NCBI RefSeq assembly: GCF_963676685.1
Contig: NC_092350.1
Location: forward strand, 62,799,674 to 62,863,673
Source of the DNA: Mytilus edulis
Lineage: Eukaryota; Mollusca; Bivalvia; Mytilida; Mytilidae
Reading direction: 5' to 3'
Length of the DNA stretch: 64,000 bases
The notes beneath the pieces were generated by a model. It ran no database searches. It saw only the letters and a list, made by a program, of their open reading frames with translations, and was not told the origin of the DNA. Shown piece after piece: positions 1-30,309 of the stretch. The number at the start of each line of letters is the position of its first letter. Position 1 is the first letter of the stretch. The translations under genes and the position numbers were made by a program.

Positions 1-38
1 TTCTTTTTAGTGTCACTTTGAAATATATTTTGTTATAG

Positions 39-6289
<6,251 letters not shown>

Positions 6290-6524
6290 ACAACAAAGGG
6301 AGATAATTTGTATTCATATTGAAAAGCACAGTTAAAGGATGTTTTGGTGTTGCTCTAGACATCACGACAGCATTCAGTGATATATGTGGATTGATGCATA
6401 ATAGAGACAACAGAATAGTTTTTGTGCATATCCTAATGACACTAGCTACAATTAAATAAATGTGAAAAAGCTGGGTATTTTTTAGTTAAATAAATGTATT
6501 GTAAAAGATGGAGAAGATACTAAA

Positions 6525-7255
6525 GGGACATCCAAAATTCATAAGTCAAATATAAACTGACAATGTCATGGTTAATAAAAAAAAACGCATAAATAGTTCA
6601 CAAAGTACTATATAGAAAATTAGAGACTAAGCAACACAAACCCAACCAAACCCCAGGGTGATCTCTTGACAGGTGGGAAAAGAAAATCTCCCGAACTTAA
6701 TGCTTCTTAGGTCCAAAAGCTATGTGTTAAGCAAAAGACCATCTCCAGAACTCAAGGGACTTACAGACTACGGGCATAAAAACAGTTATCTCAAAATTAA
6801 AAGAGATGAAAATCTCCCAAATTCAAGTTCTAATATAAATGCTCTTTATGGTAATAAAAAAATAAAATAAAAATCATTATGTTAAACATGATTTATTAGA
6901 TGAAACATTTACCTCCGATATTTCTATTTATAAATGTAATATACAGATAATGATGCGATTTTACTCTAGCTATAAATGATCCCTTTTGTACAAGTCCCAA
7001 TAATATCACAAAACATTATCACAGGCACCTTTTGCATACATTAATTATATGGTAATACAAAAAAATATTAAAAATTCTCTCATTTAGCTTCCATGCAGTA
7101 AACAGACTGTCAGAGGCATTGACAGATATTTACATATTTATAACAGTGTATTTTCCAAGATTAAGAGAGAGGCTAATATAAAGGGACAATCAAACTCATA
7201 TTAGTCGAAAATTAATTGGCATTGCCATGGCAAAAAAATAAATAATAAATAACTA
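6525..7255 (-). repeat. Fragments of the 'GAGTTTGACTGTCCCT' dispersed repeat
   Basis: Two fragments (about 6525-6600 and 7180-7250) read as reverse complements of a repeat whose forward copies lie at 32480-32702, 42405-42530 and 57435-57622. This stretch of the CNOT11-YIPF3 intergenic space is otherwise AT-rich without gene signals. Confidence 0.55.
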
Positions 7256-7639
7256 ACATGACTAATGTACACACTCTTAATGTTACATTTTGCTTATTAT
7301 TTTTTTTTCTAGTACAGTTTAAATTGCAAACAGGAACAAGTTCATGTATTGTATTTTTCATGTTAATCAAGCCAAGAATATTTATTCACAGCTATGACTG
7401 CTTAAAAAACTGCTATGAACTTTTTACAATTATTATTTATTTATTTTTAGGACATATATAATATTTCAGCAATTATGTTGAGACCTGTTGTCTCAAAATT
7501 AATATTTTTTTTATCTAAATTGAACATGCTGATTGAATAACTATTTCTCATCAAACATTATTTTCTGCGGCAAGTCCAACCGTCTTACAGTGTTTTTATT
7601 ATATAAACACTTCACAGTGAACAATTAGAAGGCAATTGA

Positions 7640-7910
7640 TAAAGCAACAAGAATGTGTCCAAAGTACACGGATGCCCCACTCGCACTATCCTTTTTCATG
7701 TTCCATGGACCGTGAAATTGGGTAATAATCTAATTTGGCATTAAAATTAGAAAGATTATACTATAGGGAACATATGTACTAAGTTTCAAGTTGATTGGAC
7801 TTCAGCTTCATCAAAAACTTTACCCTGAACGGACCCACAGATGAACGAACGAACGGAGCCACAGACCAGAAAACATAATACCCCTCTACTATCGTAGGTG
7901 GGGCATAAAA
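7640..7910 (+). repeat. Dispersed repeat (forward copy of the 4470-4745 family)
   Basis: Starts at AAGAATGTGTCCAAAGTACA and ends at GTAGGTGGGGCATAAAAA, with the same core as 4470-4745 in the opposite orientation. A partial relative begins near 14815 (GAATGTGTCCATAGGGACAC). Confidence 0.7.
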
Positions 7911-9250
7911 AATGTCTCTATTAGGTCTTCATTTCAGACAAAAATACATAAACATAACAAATCATACAATACCATTACATTTCATTGTTTTACATTTTTT
8001 TGTGGATATTTATAATTTTACCAAAGTATGCATACAAGCTATAGAAAAGTTGTTATTCTGTGAAAAATTAAATTTTGTGGTTCAACTCTTTCCATAAAAT
8101 CTATAAAAAATTGTTATCCAACAAATAATAATGTATCCACAATATTACAGTGTCAATCATTTAGCACTTTTGAATGAAAACATGGCATGCATTTCTTAAT
8201 TAACAATATTAGAAAGAAACCATTCTTCCTATACAACAAAAGTTTAATAATGATATTCTGTGACATATGACATGGTTCTTTTCTCTCTGTGTTCTTCTGT
8301 GATTCATAATAGTCTGCTTTCACCGAAAGTCAAATTTACATATTATTCCCACAATTCCAGAGAAAAATTACAACTCCGTTTAGTCCAACTGTGGCACCTC
8401 TAGTTGGATTTCAAAACATGAAAACAGCAACCGATGATTCTTAAGCTGAAATAATTCAAAACAATCATTAATATATGAGTATTTATATTAAATAGTTTAA
8501 CACCATGTATGGCTACACATGTAGATCGTAACAATGTTATTATTCATTATGTGAGGAGAACAGTTTTCATGTTTGGTCAGTGTCATGAAAATAAAGAATT
8601 AGATTTTACACTGTTGAAATTAATTTTACTAAAACCTCAACGATGTTAGCTTATTTTGTTTTTTACTTCTGTCAGATTCTTAGAAACCTCTTGTGATATA
8701 ATCCATGTTGTGTTATTAAAATTTCACCTGCTGACCTGACCTCTACTTTTCTTTTCCTCATTTAGCATGTTTATTAACATATAGTTTAAAAAAAACATTT
8801 CTTTTATATGAAATCTGTTATTATTCATAGCTTTCAAAAGAATAAAAGTGCCAATATCAAATGTATGACAAATCTAGAGAAAATCTTAACAGGCAAATTA
8901 TCAATGGCTTATATGATTATCTCAAAAACACAACTCAAGACCTTTTCCCCATGCTTTTTAAGATCCATTACATTATAAATAAACTATCAATTTATAAGTC
9001 TGAAATTGAAAAAGCTTGTTATTTTGAATATACATGTTTGCAATCATTGTTAAATGTACACATATGCATGTACTTGTGACTTGAAAATTGCAAAATATTA
9101 TTAGTGTGTAGTATGATACATTCATTTCAAAACTGGAAGTCTATTCATTTAACCTTAAAAAAATCAAAGAAAATCAACCAATGCAAATAAAAGCCCCAAA
9201 TATGTAGCAATAAAAGAAAATTACATGCGTGTGTGTATGTGTGTTAATAG
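7911..9250. other. Intergenic, nothing recognised
   Basis: AT-rich sequence between the convergent genes CNOT11 and YIPF3. Short open frames are present but lack splice context, coding composition or recognisable motifs. Confidence 0.6.
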
Positions 9251-9251
9251 T

Positions 9252-9475
9252 GGGTCTCATTGGGGTCTAAGCATGACGCGGGATTGCCGATTTTTTGTAA
9301 GCGTGACACGTGAAAGTCAAATTATTGTGTCAGGAAAACGGGAAATGAGGTCTAGCGGGACCCGGGAAATGAGAAAAAAATGAGAATTGCTTACGTACAT
9401 AGTGTAAGCGGGTTAAGGGAATCTGACAAAACAGTAAGCGGGATCCAGGATCGGAACCCCCCAATGAGACCCCCT
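9252..9475. mobile_element. MITE with GGGTCTCATTGGGG ends
   Basis: About 224 bp, bounded by GGGTCTCATTGGGG and CCCCAATGAGACCC. The interior is GC-richer than its surroundings, with repeated (A)GCGGGA/GGGAAATGAG motifs. No coding capacity. Confidence 0.85.
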
Positions 9476-10970
9476 TAATAAAATAAAATCTAAATTAACA
9501 CCAGGAGATATTAGGTTAGCTTAACTGGGATAAAAGGGCCAAAAAATAAAAGAAGGCTAAAAGAGGGTATATAAAAAGTTTCAAGCAGAGCTGTCTATTA
9601 TATTTTCAAACTGTCTACTCTAGGGGAGGGAGGGGAAGGTTTGTACACCCTTGATTCCTGAGAAAAATAAATATCAAATCCTGAATTCCTTTCAAACTAA
9701 TGTGCCTGTTCTACATAAATATAATTTAAAAATCCTAAATTCCTGACAATTTCACTGAAAATTTCCAAATTCAGGCCAAACAAACATCTCAATTCTGAAT
9801 TCCCCACACAGGTCCATATTATAAAATATTTTTGCCCCTCACACTAAATTTCAGAATCCAATATCAGGTCAGTGATATTGTTGGCTTTTTTCAAAACTAT
9901 CTCTACCCTTTGTTATTGGGAAATTATGCGTCATTTTTTCAAATAGGGAAATTTATAATAAACTATGAATTTTACTGGAACTTCAATTTGCAGACCTCTT
10001 TTCAAGAGGTAAACCCTCATTTGAAATAAGACCCCTAATTGTCAGTGATGATACATAAATAGACCCTCAAATCAGCACATATAGTCATTTTAGACATGGA
10101 AAATGCATAAATAATTTTTTTATTAGTTCGTATTCATGCACAACTACTACTAAGACTGCACTGTTTGGGGGAAAAATGTCTTTTTGGGAATAATTTTAAG
10201 CCATTTTTTTTCTCAAATTGGGAATCTTCTCCAGGGTAAAAAGCCTTTATTCTCCAGTAATTTAAGGCAAACAATATCACTGCAGGTCCATCTGTCCCTC
10301 ACTCTACTATGTACTATCATTATGAAAATCAAATAAATTTAATCATGTTAATAAGAAAAACCAGAAACCCATGCAAAATTTAATAATAAGAAAAACAGAA
10401 AAAGAAAAACCCATAAACCCATGCAAAACTATTTTAACTTTTCTGACCTTGAACTGCATGCGTGTTGTTAGTACCCAGTCTAGTGACGACCAGTGTATCA
10501 TTAACTGCCCGCTTTACAATATTTTGCGCATGCTCAACAACTGACTTGACACTTTCTGCAACTAGCATAGAAATTACCCATTAAACTTATTTAACAAAAA
10601 AGATAGAAAGGAAATAGATGTCGACTGACATATTTTTGGTGATAGCAAACTAATAATTTTTCCGATATTGAGAAAAATCTTGCCTAATTCATATAAAAAA
10701 TTCAAAATGTGAGTTTAATTTATTGCGATTATAACCCTGTTGCATTTATCGCAATAATTTCTGAATTTACAATATTGAAGGAAGAGTGCCATGCATTCTT
10801 CACTTTAAAAGAGTTCTTGCAACAACTCTATGAAGTGTTCAAAGAGGTCGGTGATTGCAGTACATGTATTTGCACGCCGAATTAACGGAAATCACAAAAA
10901 TAAATCTTGTATTTCAATGTCCATTGTTCAACCAACACAAAAATAAATCCATGCACTAATTTCTGAAAAG
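9476..10970. other. Intergenic, low-complexity AT-rich, nothing recognised
   Basis: Contains short repeated phrases such as AAATCCTGAATTCC/AATTCCTGA around 9650-9800, but no gene or complete element that I can support. Confidence 0.5.
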
Positions 10971-10971
10971 A

Positions 10972-11304
10972 CTATTTTCATGTAACCAACTTTTGACTCT
11001 GGATTATATAATTTTGAACAGGTTTCCTTTTCTGTGGAAGGACATCCTGGTACCAAGTCATGTAAGAGTAAGGTAAAGAAGTAATACAAGCTTTCAATTG
11101 ATACAATTTTAGGGGAAAATTAACTGCTTTACATTTTCTACACACTAGAAAATCCTCGGTAAACAGTAAACTTTCCCCTCAAATTACACAGATTATATGT
11201 TTGATTTTACTCATTTTCGTTACTCTTTCTGGACTGAGTTCCAGGATGTCCAACCACAGAAAAATTATATAATCTGGAGTCAAAAGTTGGTTATATGAAA
11301 ATAG
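10972..11304. mobile_element. MITE with about 44 bp terminal inverted repeats
   Basis: The left arm contains CCAACTTTTGACTCTGGATT and the right arm its inverse AATCTGGAGTCAAAAGTTGG. A second inner pair (AGGACATCCTGG/CCAGGATGTCC) makes the element a nested hairpin of about 333 bp. Confidence 0.9.
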
Positions 11305-12244
11305 CTTATTGACAGTAATTGCCAATCTTTTTCTATACTGTAAAAGCAGAAATTTTCGTGGAGGATTTAATTTTGTTTGTTTCGTGAAAAGAATATATCC
11401 ACGACATTAACCAGGTGCTCCGCAGGGCGCAGCTTTATACGACCGCAGAGGTCGAACCCTGAACAGTTGGGGCAAGTATGGACAAAACATTCAAGCATGA
11501 TACAGCTCTGAATTTGGATTGTGATCAAATTTTTGACATTACATGGGGTTTTTTTTACACAAAACAAATGCCAAGATTTTACAAATCAATTAAAGATTTC
11601 TTCTTCAAACTTTTTAAATCTAAAATTAAATAGTTGACACAGCATAGGTTTCTGACACAGAATGAATGTGGTCTAATGAACTTAAAAGGTTTTTTTTGCC
11701 TTTGAGCAAATCACTATGCTGTTGAATATTAATCCTCTCAAAAAAATGTTTGAAGAAATTTTCTTTTTATTTATGAAATCTGAAATGAGAAAAATTTAAC
11801 CCCCCCCCTTTTTTTCACATCCCCGTTTCCCTTTTTCAAAACTGATATCAATTCAAATTTCTAATGGAGTTTGCAACAATAACTACTCATTTAAATACAT
11901 CATAAAATATTAAGATGTAAAAAAACTGCTTGTTATCACTGAATGGTAAAGATTATTTAAATTTATCAGTTGGTAGTAAAAAGTGTATATACATTGTATA
12001 TTGTATATAACAAAGATTTAAGTTGATTCTGGACAAAGAAAGATAACTCCAATTAAAAGAAATTCTTGCTATTGCACAATATAGGATATTTCTTGCTTAC
12101 TATTCTGGACAAAGAAAGATAACTCTAATTAAAAAAAAATTGTTATTTCACAATATTGTCCAATTAGATATTTCTTGCCATTGCACAATACTGTGCAATT
12201 GAAAAGACTTGCTATTGCACAATACTTAATATAATAATTTTAGA

Positions 12245-12790
12245 TCCTGATTTGGACCAACTTGAAAACTGGGCCCATAATCAAAAATCTAAGTACATGT
12301 TTAGATTCAGCATATCAAAGAGGCCCAAGAATTCAATTTTTGTTAAAATCAAACTTAGTTTAATTTTGGACCCTTTGGACTTTAATGTAGAATTTGAAAT
12401 TTGAAAACAGGACCAAAAATGAAGAATCTACATACACAGTTAGATTTGGCATATCAAAGAACCCCAAGGATTCAATTTTTGATGAAATCAAACAAAGTTT
12501 AATTTTGGACCCTTTGGACCTTAATGTAGACCAATTTGAAAACTGGACCAAAAAACTTCAATAATCAAGAATCTAAGAACATTTTTAGATTCAACATATC
12601 AAAGAACCCAACCGATTCATTTTTTGTCAAAATCAAACTAAGTTTAATTTTGGACCCTTTGGACCTTAATGTAGACCAATTTGAAAACAGGACCAAAAGT
12701 TGAGAATCTACATATACAGTTAGATTCGGCATATCAAAGAACCCCAATTATTCAATTTTGATGAAATCAAACAAAGTTTAATTTTGGACC
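12245..12790 (+). repeat. Tandem array A, units around TTAATTTTGGACCCTTTGGA
   Basis: Between three and four units of roughly 165 bp. Each carries AATTTTGGACCCTTTGG, a TAGACCAATTTGAAAAC-like segment and CATATCAAAGAACCCCAA. It lies inside the nested element. Confidence 0.9.
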
Positions 12791-13400
12791 CTTTGGGCCC
12801 CTTTTTCCTAAACTGTTGGGACCAAAACTCCCAAAATCAATACCAACCTTCCTTTTATGGTCATAAGCCTTGTGTTTAAATTTCATAGATTTGTATTTAC
12901 TTATACTAACATTATAGTGCGAAAACCAAGAAAAATGCTTATTTGGGTCCCTTTTTGGCCCCTAATTCCTAAACTGTTGGGTCCTAAACTCCCAAAATCA
13001 ATACCAACCTTCCTTTTGTGGTCATAAACATTGTGTTTAAATTTCATAGATTTCTATTTACTTAACCTAAGGTTATTGTGCAAAAACCAAGAAAAATGCT
13101 TATTTGGGCCCTTTATTGGCCCCTTATTCCTAAACTATTGAAACCAAAACTCCCAAAATCAATCCCAATCTTTCTTTTGTGGTCATAAACCTTGTGTCAA
13201 AATTTCATAGATTTCTATTAACTTAAACTAAAGTTATGGTGCGAAAACCAAGAAAATGCTTATTTGGGCCCTTTTTGGCCCCTTATTCCTAAAATGTTGG
13301 GACCAAAACTCCCAAAATCAATACCAACCTTCCTTTTATGGTCATAAACCTGGTGTTAAAATTTCATAGATTTCTATTCACTTTTACTAAAGTTAGAGTG
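12791..13400 (+). repeat. Tandem array B, units around CAAAACTCCCAAAATCAAT
   Basis: Four units of about 155-170 bp. Each carries TATTCCTAAACTGTTGGGAC, CCCAAAATCAATACCAACCT, TTTCATAGATTTCTATT and AAAACCAAGAAAAATGCTTA. The ACG microsatellite and the right end of the element follow directly. Confidence 0.92.
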
Positions 13401-13426
13401 CGAAAACTAAAAGTATTCGGACGCCG

Positions 13427-13454
13427 GACGACGACGACGACGACGACGACGACG
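13427..13454 (+). repeat. ACG trinucleotide microsatellite
   Basis: About nine GAC/ACG units between the tandem arrays and the GCGGTCGTATAAA end of the element. Confidence 0.95.
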
Positions 13455-13733
13455 CAGACGCCAACGTGATAGCAATATACGACGAAAATTTTTTCAAAAT
13501 TTGCGGTCGTATAAAAACCCCACGAAAATTTAACCTCCATATAATACCACTTACATGTAAGGAAACCATAAAACTAAATCCCCATGAAATCTTATAGAGA
13601 CAAAACCACGAAATTTTAACCCCATAAAAATAAATGTTTCTACAGTATTTACAACAATAGCTTATATAAAATTCGTGGTTCACCTAACAAATAGGTGAAT
13701 TTTAACTTTTATAAACAAAATACACAATCAAAT

Positions 13734-25197
<11,464 letters not shown>

Positions 25198-26662
25198 CTG
25201 AAAGTTTAAACACACTTTTATAATGATTTGAAACTAGTGAATTTATGATTTAACACAAGTACAAATTATTGAAATCCTTTGAATACTGGAATGTGTCTTA
25301 CTTATCATGCTTATACAATGACAATGTAGTTTGAAGTTTGTTTTGCTCAACATAAAGATTCATATTTTGTATGGTGTGTGGTATGTTTCATGCATTCAAT
25401 TGTGCTATCTTTCTCAGATTTTTGGAACCGTATGTATCTCCAGTATTCTTCTTTACTATACTTCATGTACGAGTAAACGACTTCAAATAATTTATGAGTG
25501 TGAAGTGCCAGTGTCAGTGGCAAGAAGTAACAGCCAGGTCTCAATCTGTTACCTCTTCAAATAACTTTTAAGCTACAATGAATAGATAATTATTATGATA
25601 TAAGTTAATATGTGTGCGTTGCGTAAAATTTAACAAATGCTGCGAGTTACAAACGTTTTGAGAATTCCAAGAACTTGGATCTGCCATGTTGTCAACACTT
25701 TGATTTTCTGTTTTTTGCCTTAATCGTTTAGCCTAAGATAGTCATATCCTGAACTGGAAACCAGTTTCCATTATAAACTGTCGATGCAAATCGGACTGGT
25801 GATTTCCGGAAATTAAACTTTTTTTATATGCTATAAATATTTTATGATACGCTTTAGAAAATAAAAATAAAAAATGATCAAAAATGGTATCACCAAGGAT
25901 TTGTATAGTAAGTTTGGTATCACCGAAGTTTTACTATGAAAATTTTACTATATGCTTAAAAACATTTTGTATAATGCAATATATCAGTTATTTCTCTTTT
26001 CACAAATGAAAAGTCTAACCTGGGACTATATCACAGTGTTGGAACGGAACTGTACGGTTTTCTAATAATTTGGTCATTCAGGAGACTGTCAAGCGTGGCT
26101 CCGACATTTGCAAAATATTATAACAAGTTGCTTGATGGAAACTTTGATGAACTCTTATGTTCCTACCGTAACGTTTCTGCTTCAAGTTTTGATAGCTATA
26201 TATAAAACATTCTTTATGTAAATATAAACCAATAAAATAATAAGAAAGATGTTTGCGTCCAAACGTTTTCCTTAGAATGTTCGAGCTCCGTGTAAAACGA
26301 TCAAAATTGTCACACAACAGCGATCTAAAATGTCAAATAAACATCGAAAAATCAATGTTTGCTACCTGAATTTTTTCATGTACCTTTTCTGATATAAAGT
26401 CTTATCTGTCTGAAAGTTTCAAAGCCATTGTTCCAGTAGAAATCCAAATATATTCATTTTCTCCATGTCGGATATTTTTTATTGACTGTACAATCGCTTG
26501 TAAGTTTACTGTAATATCACTCGGAGCCTTCCTGTACAATCGCTTGGAGCTTTTCTTTTCATCGTTTGGCCAACTAGACTACTCCGAAAGGATGATAACC
26601 TACTTTACCTTAATTTTGTTATGACTTCACGGTCCAGCTAGCAAGCAAGCTAGTTAAAGGTA

Positions 26663-27064
26663 TTAAGGATGTTCGCTAGGGTCTCTGTTTAAAAATAACA
26701 AGCTTTTTAAAAGACTTTTATGAAATGATAGTATATGAATAAAGAAACTAAAAAAAGCAGAAACAAATGGAGGGTCTGTGTGCTCGTCTTCAAGCTATAA
26801 GCCGTTGAAAATTTGGCGGGAAAATATTCTCTCTAGATTATTCTTACATTTAACATTGGCACATTTTTTGTTTAAGAAAAACGAAAAAATAACAAGAATT
26901 TTATAAGATTTTGAAATATGGCTTATTAAACTTTATGTAATAAAACTATGAAAAGAAAAGTAGGGGTTAGTGGGCATTTTTTTTTTAATGGCAATAGGAT
27001 AAAACCAGAGGATTTCGAAAAATCTGGCAAAAATTAAAAAAAATAGGGGAGCAAACATCCTTAA
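26663..27064. mobile_element. MITE, TTAAGGATGTTYGCT family, copy 1
   Basis: About 400 bp with ends TTAAGGATGTTCGCT and AGCAAACATCCTTAA. It shares TAACAAGCTTTTTAAAAGAC, ATTTGGCGGGAA and GAGGATTTCGAAAA with copies at 30380-30783 and 38704-39099. Non-coding. Confidence 0.9.
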
Positions 27065-27232
27065 GGTCCTAATTTTTTTTATCTTAACATAAAGGTGCAA
27101 ATCGAATGGCATATTTCGTTGTTTGAACTCATTTTAAGGTTATAACGTCTTAATCTTCCCAATTAAGCATTTGCAGGTGCAATACTGATATCGGTAACAG
27201 GATAGACAAAAAGGTAACAGGATAGACTTTTT

Positions 27233-28007
27233 GTTCCAGACCATACGAGTATTTGGACCGTACGCGTACGGTCCGGACCGTATACGTATACTCGTACGGT
27301 CCGACCATACGCGTACGGTCGGACCGTATGAGTATACGCGTACGGTCCAGCTGACCATACATGTTTTGGGATTATATGGGTTAAATGTTAACAAACATTT
27401 ATCAAAATCTTTATTTTTAGTTATACAAATTGAACAATTAGATGGATAAAGTGAATAAGCGAAAAATTAAATTAAATATTAAATTTTGTTTAATTTTATA
27501 TCCGTGAATCCTATTTTGTTACTCTGGCCCAAGATGACACTTGCTTCCACAAGGAACGTCATAAATTTTTAACATTAACATGTTTTGTTCATGCATGTTC
27601 CTTTGCATATATGCATTTTTTGTAAAGTTCCTAAATATTCTAAAACAATTGTCCTCCCACATTATGTTTACTTCCGATAACTTCAATTTCAATGAGCATA
27701 CTGGGCTGCAATTAATGAATTACTTACATGCTTAATACAGGAAATAAACAGATTAAATAAGCGTGTTTTTTTTTAAATAGTTAAAATATTTAGGTTTTAT
27801 TTCAATTACTATTGAACAATTTTTTATATTAATTTGAGATATAAGTTATGTTGATCTGTTATATACATTTGTATCTAATAAACTTGCCCAAATTCTTAAT
27901 ATTAGTCAGACCGTACGCGTACGGTCCGACCGTATGCGTATATTGAAAAAGTACGCATACGGTCCAGACCGTACGCGTACGGTCCAAATACTCCTACGGT
28001 CTGGAAC
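27233..28007. mobile_element. Element with termini built of GTACGCGTAC palindromes
   Basis: About 775 bp. The left end is GTTCCAGACCATACGAGTAT then TTGGACCGTACGCGTACGG. The right end is its inverse with few changes, finishing CTACGGTCTGGAAC. Each end holds several overlapping GGACCGTA(C/T)GCGTACGGTCC palindromes. The centre is plain AT-rich DNA. A 74 bp version made only of the two ends lies at 35310-35383. Confidence 0.85.
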
Positions 28008-28009
28008 AT

Positions 28010-30250
28010 AGTGATATACCAGAAACGTGCGTTCCTGTTACCAATGAAATATAGAGAAAGGTAAACTAACTTATGAGGGATTTACTTGATGTTAGGTTTA
28101 TTTGAAAGGGTGAAAAATGCCAAACAATATAAATTGCTATCTTAGACTTACATTACTGGTGGTAATTTTTACAACCTTTGAAACCCAATTTTTAGAGGCA
28201 TTTTTCAGTACAACCTGGAAAATTGGCAAATAATCTATAATTTTACAAAATGAATATATATAGAAGTTTATTCTCTTGAAAGCCATCTAATTGGCTACGT
28301 AAAACAAGCTTAACATTTTATCTAAACCTTTTCTAAATAACCCGAAATTTCTTTTGAAAATGGTAACAGGATAGACAAAATATTGTACCACCGATCAAAA
28401 AATGTTTCAAGATATTCTTGTATGACATCATTAAGATTGCATCTTTTAATATGTTGTTCTTAAAGTACTGTTTGTTTTGATTTGCTTATGTAGAGGGTTG
28501 TTTGAATAAGTAACTTTTAATAATTTTTTCAATTTCAAAATTCGACATTTTTTTTAAATGACCCATATATAAAAATAAGAACAGGTACCAGCTCTTTTGG
28601 ACAAGTTCATTGCACCCATTTATATCAGAAATGTTCAAATCGTATACAAAAAAGAAAGCACCCAACAGGTACATCCATCCATCAAGAGCTACAGGGACAG
28701 TTGTAATTCCGGCATGCAATCCCCTTTTTTTTGCATTATCTCTGATTTTGTTTAATTAATTATCACATTTAAAATGTACAACCAGCAGATAAAAGTATTA
28801 GCGAAAAAGAGATGCGAAACACAATTTTCAACATTCAATTTTCAATTAGATAGCAACTTTCACAATTTAAAACACAAACAGCTAGATAACATCATACTAT
28901 AGATTTTTACAAGGCATGTGGATGACAAGTTTCCTGGCAAGACATTATTAAGAAAGATGGATAATTATATATAGCATTAGAAAAAATAAATGTTAATTGG
29001 TGTCAGTTTTTCTTAATTATAGAATCCAACATAGGAGTCATCTAGAAAAATGTATATTAATTTATCAATGGAATGTTTCAAGGTTAAGTTTTTAGGTTGT
29101 ATGCCTTTTGCATTGACCGTAATGATTAAATAGCCTAGTTTTGTTCAACTTTGTTTCAATCAATAACTATTTAACTCCATGTTTTCTCTCTCTAATATCT
29201 CGATTACGTATTCAAAACGAGAAGATAGCTAAATGAAAAGTTATGAATTAAGATGCTGGATTACACTTTGACTAAATTACATTTACGGTAAAAATGAACA
29301 ATAATATGCATCGTTTCAAATAACACGTTGCATTAAACTTACCTTTCAGTTATAATAAAACACTTGTTGTAGCAGCCTTGAGTTCGTTATTTTATTCATG
29401 TAGAAAGCTTAATCAGATGAAAGAAATAAAGCCAATTCCCCCTAAATACTAATCACGCCATTCATATACAGCGTCGGATCCAGCAATTTAAAATAAAGGG
29501 GAAGGGGTCCCAACCCAAGACAAAGGACATTGATCGTCCAAAACAAAAGTGGGGGGGGGGATTCCAACCTCGGAAACCTCCCCCCTGGATCCACCATTGA
29601 TGTATGCGTTCTTTCAGTTTCTGACATTATCAAAGCTTATTTGTTTATCATAGATCAATTCTGAAGATATATCAAAACCTTTATTTGGTTAAATTGTTGC
29701 AGATTTTGAGCTTTTGTCCAAAAAGTGTATTTGAAGGACATTTAAAAAAAAATAACATTATGTTGGAAGTTAAAAACCATATATTGTCTTTCAAATAAAA
29801 CTTTACTGTATATGTACTTATTTTCGCGAACATTTTTTTGTATTGTTAATGCAATCGTGTGTATTTATTTTCGCGGTATTTCCAAAAATATAAGGTTTTT
29901 ATTTGGTTTATGTATATGTGTCGGAAAAGATCAATTAGATGTCAAATGATTTCAATTCATTCCAATTTAAGTTTTTGGAAATTTTTACATTGACAAAATT
30001 GCGTCGTTATATGTTTCGCAAATTACAAATTCTCTTTCTTTATTTTTTATATCATTATCAGTATAAATCATTTCCTGAAATTGTAATGATAAATCCAACA
30101 TTGTTGTCCGTGTTTAAAAATATAGAAAAATCTTTATGCACGCACACATTTCAGAATTATAGCAGTAGTTATGCTTGACACACAGCCGATTGTAAATGAC
30201 CTTTACAATCATTGAATTATTTAAAGCAACAGTTGTTGCCATTTAAGTTA
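28010..30250. other. Intergenic between YIPF3 5' side and the 30310 gene
   Basis: AT-rich. It contains a copy of GGTAACAGGATAGACAAA at 28362 and a small inverted element at 29463-29606 (GCGTCGGATCCAGCAATTT to CCCCCTGGATCCACC). A 5' YIPF3 exon could lie here; for example, a GT donor follows CTGAAAG on the minus strand near 29341. No exon can be proven. Confidence 0.5.
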
Positions 30251-30263
30251 AATACGCCATATT

Positions 30264-30269
30264 TATAAA
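30264..30269 (+). promoter_or_regulatory. TATA box of the 248-aa secreted/membrane gene
   Basis: TATAAA within ATATTTATAAACAAC lies 46 bp before the ATG at 30310. This would place a start site near 30294 and a very short 5' leader. Confidence 0.5.
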
Positions 30270-30309
30270 CAACTTATCATGCATTGTAATAGCATTTGAA
30301 AACGACGAC

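Larger units (their letters stand above)
11336..13655. mobile_element. Nested pearl/Helitron-like element with internal tandem arrays
   Basis: The outer arms are imperfect inverts around GTAAAAGCAGAAATTTTCGTGG (left) and CCACGAAATTTTAACC...TTTCTACAGTA (right). Inside, a second unit runs from TTTATACGACCGC (11432) to GCGGTCGTATAAA (about 13503-13515). It contains two consecutive tandem arrays and then an ACG microsatellite (about 13427-13454). Core repeats followed by a microsatellite is the layout described for bivalve pearl elements, later linked to Helitron-like families. No intact replicase or helicase ORF is present, so this is a non-autonomous copy. Confidence 0.8.

Noticed and set aside
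13393..13683. Ser-run minus-strand frame
   Set aside because: The Ser run is the ACG microsatellite; the rest is repeat end sequence.
27140..27449. Frames rich in YGPTVRVW/RTVGPYEYT on both strands
   Set aside because: They are translations of the GTACGCGTAC palindromes.
28486..28719. 78-codon minus-strand frame (ALDGWMYLLGAFFFVYDLNI)
   Set aside because: No start context or splice sites and no recognised family; may be a transposon scrap.
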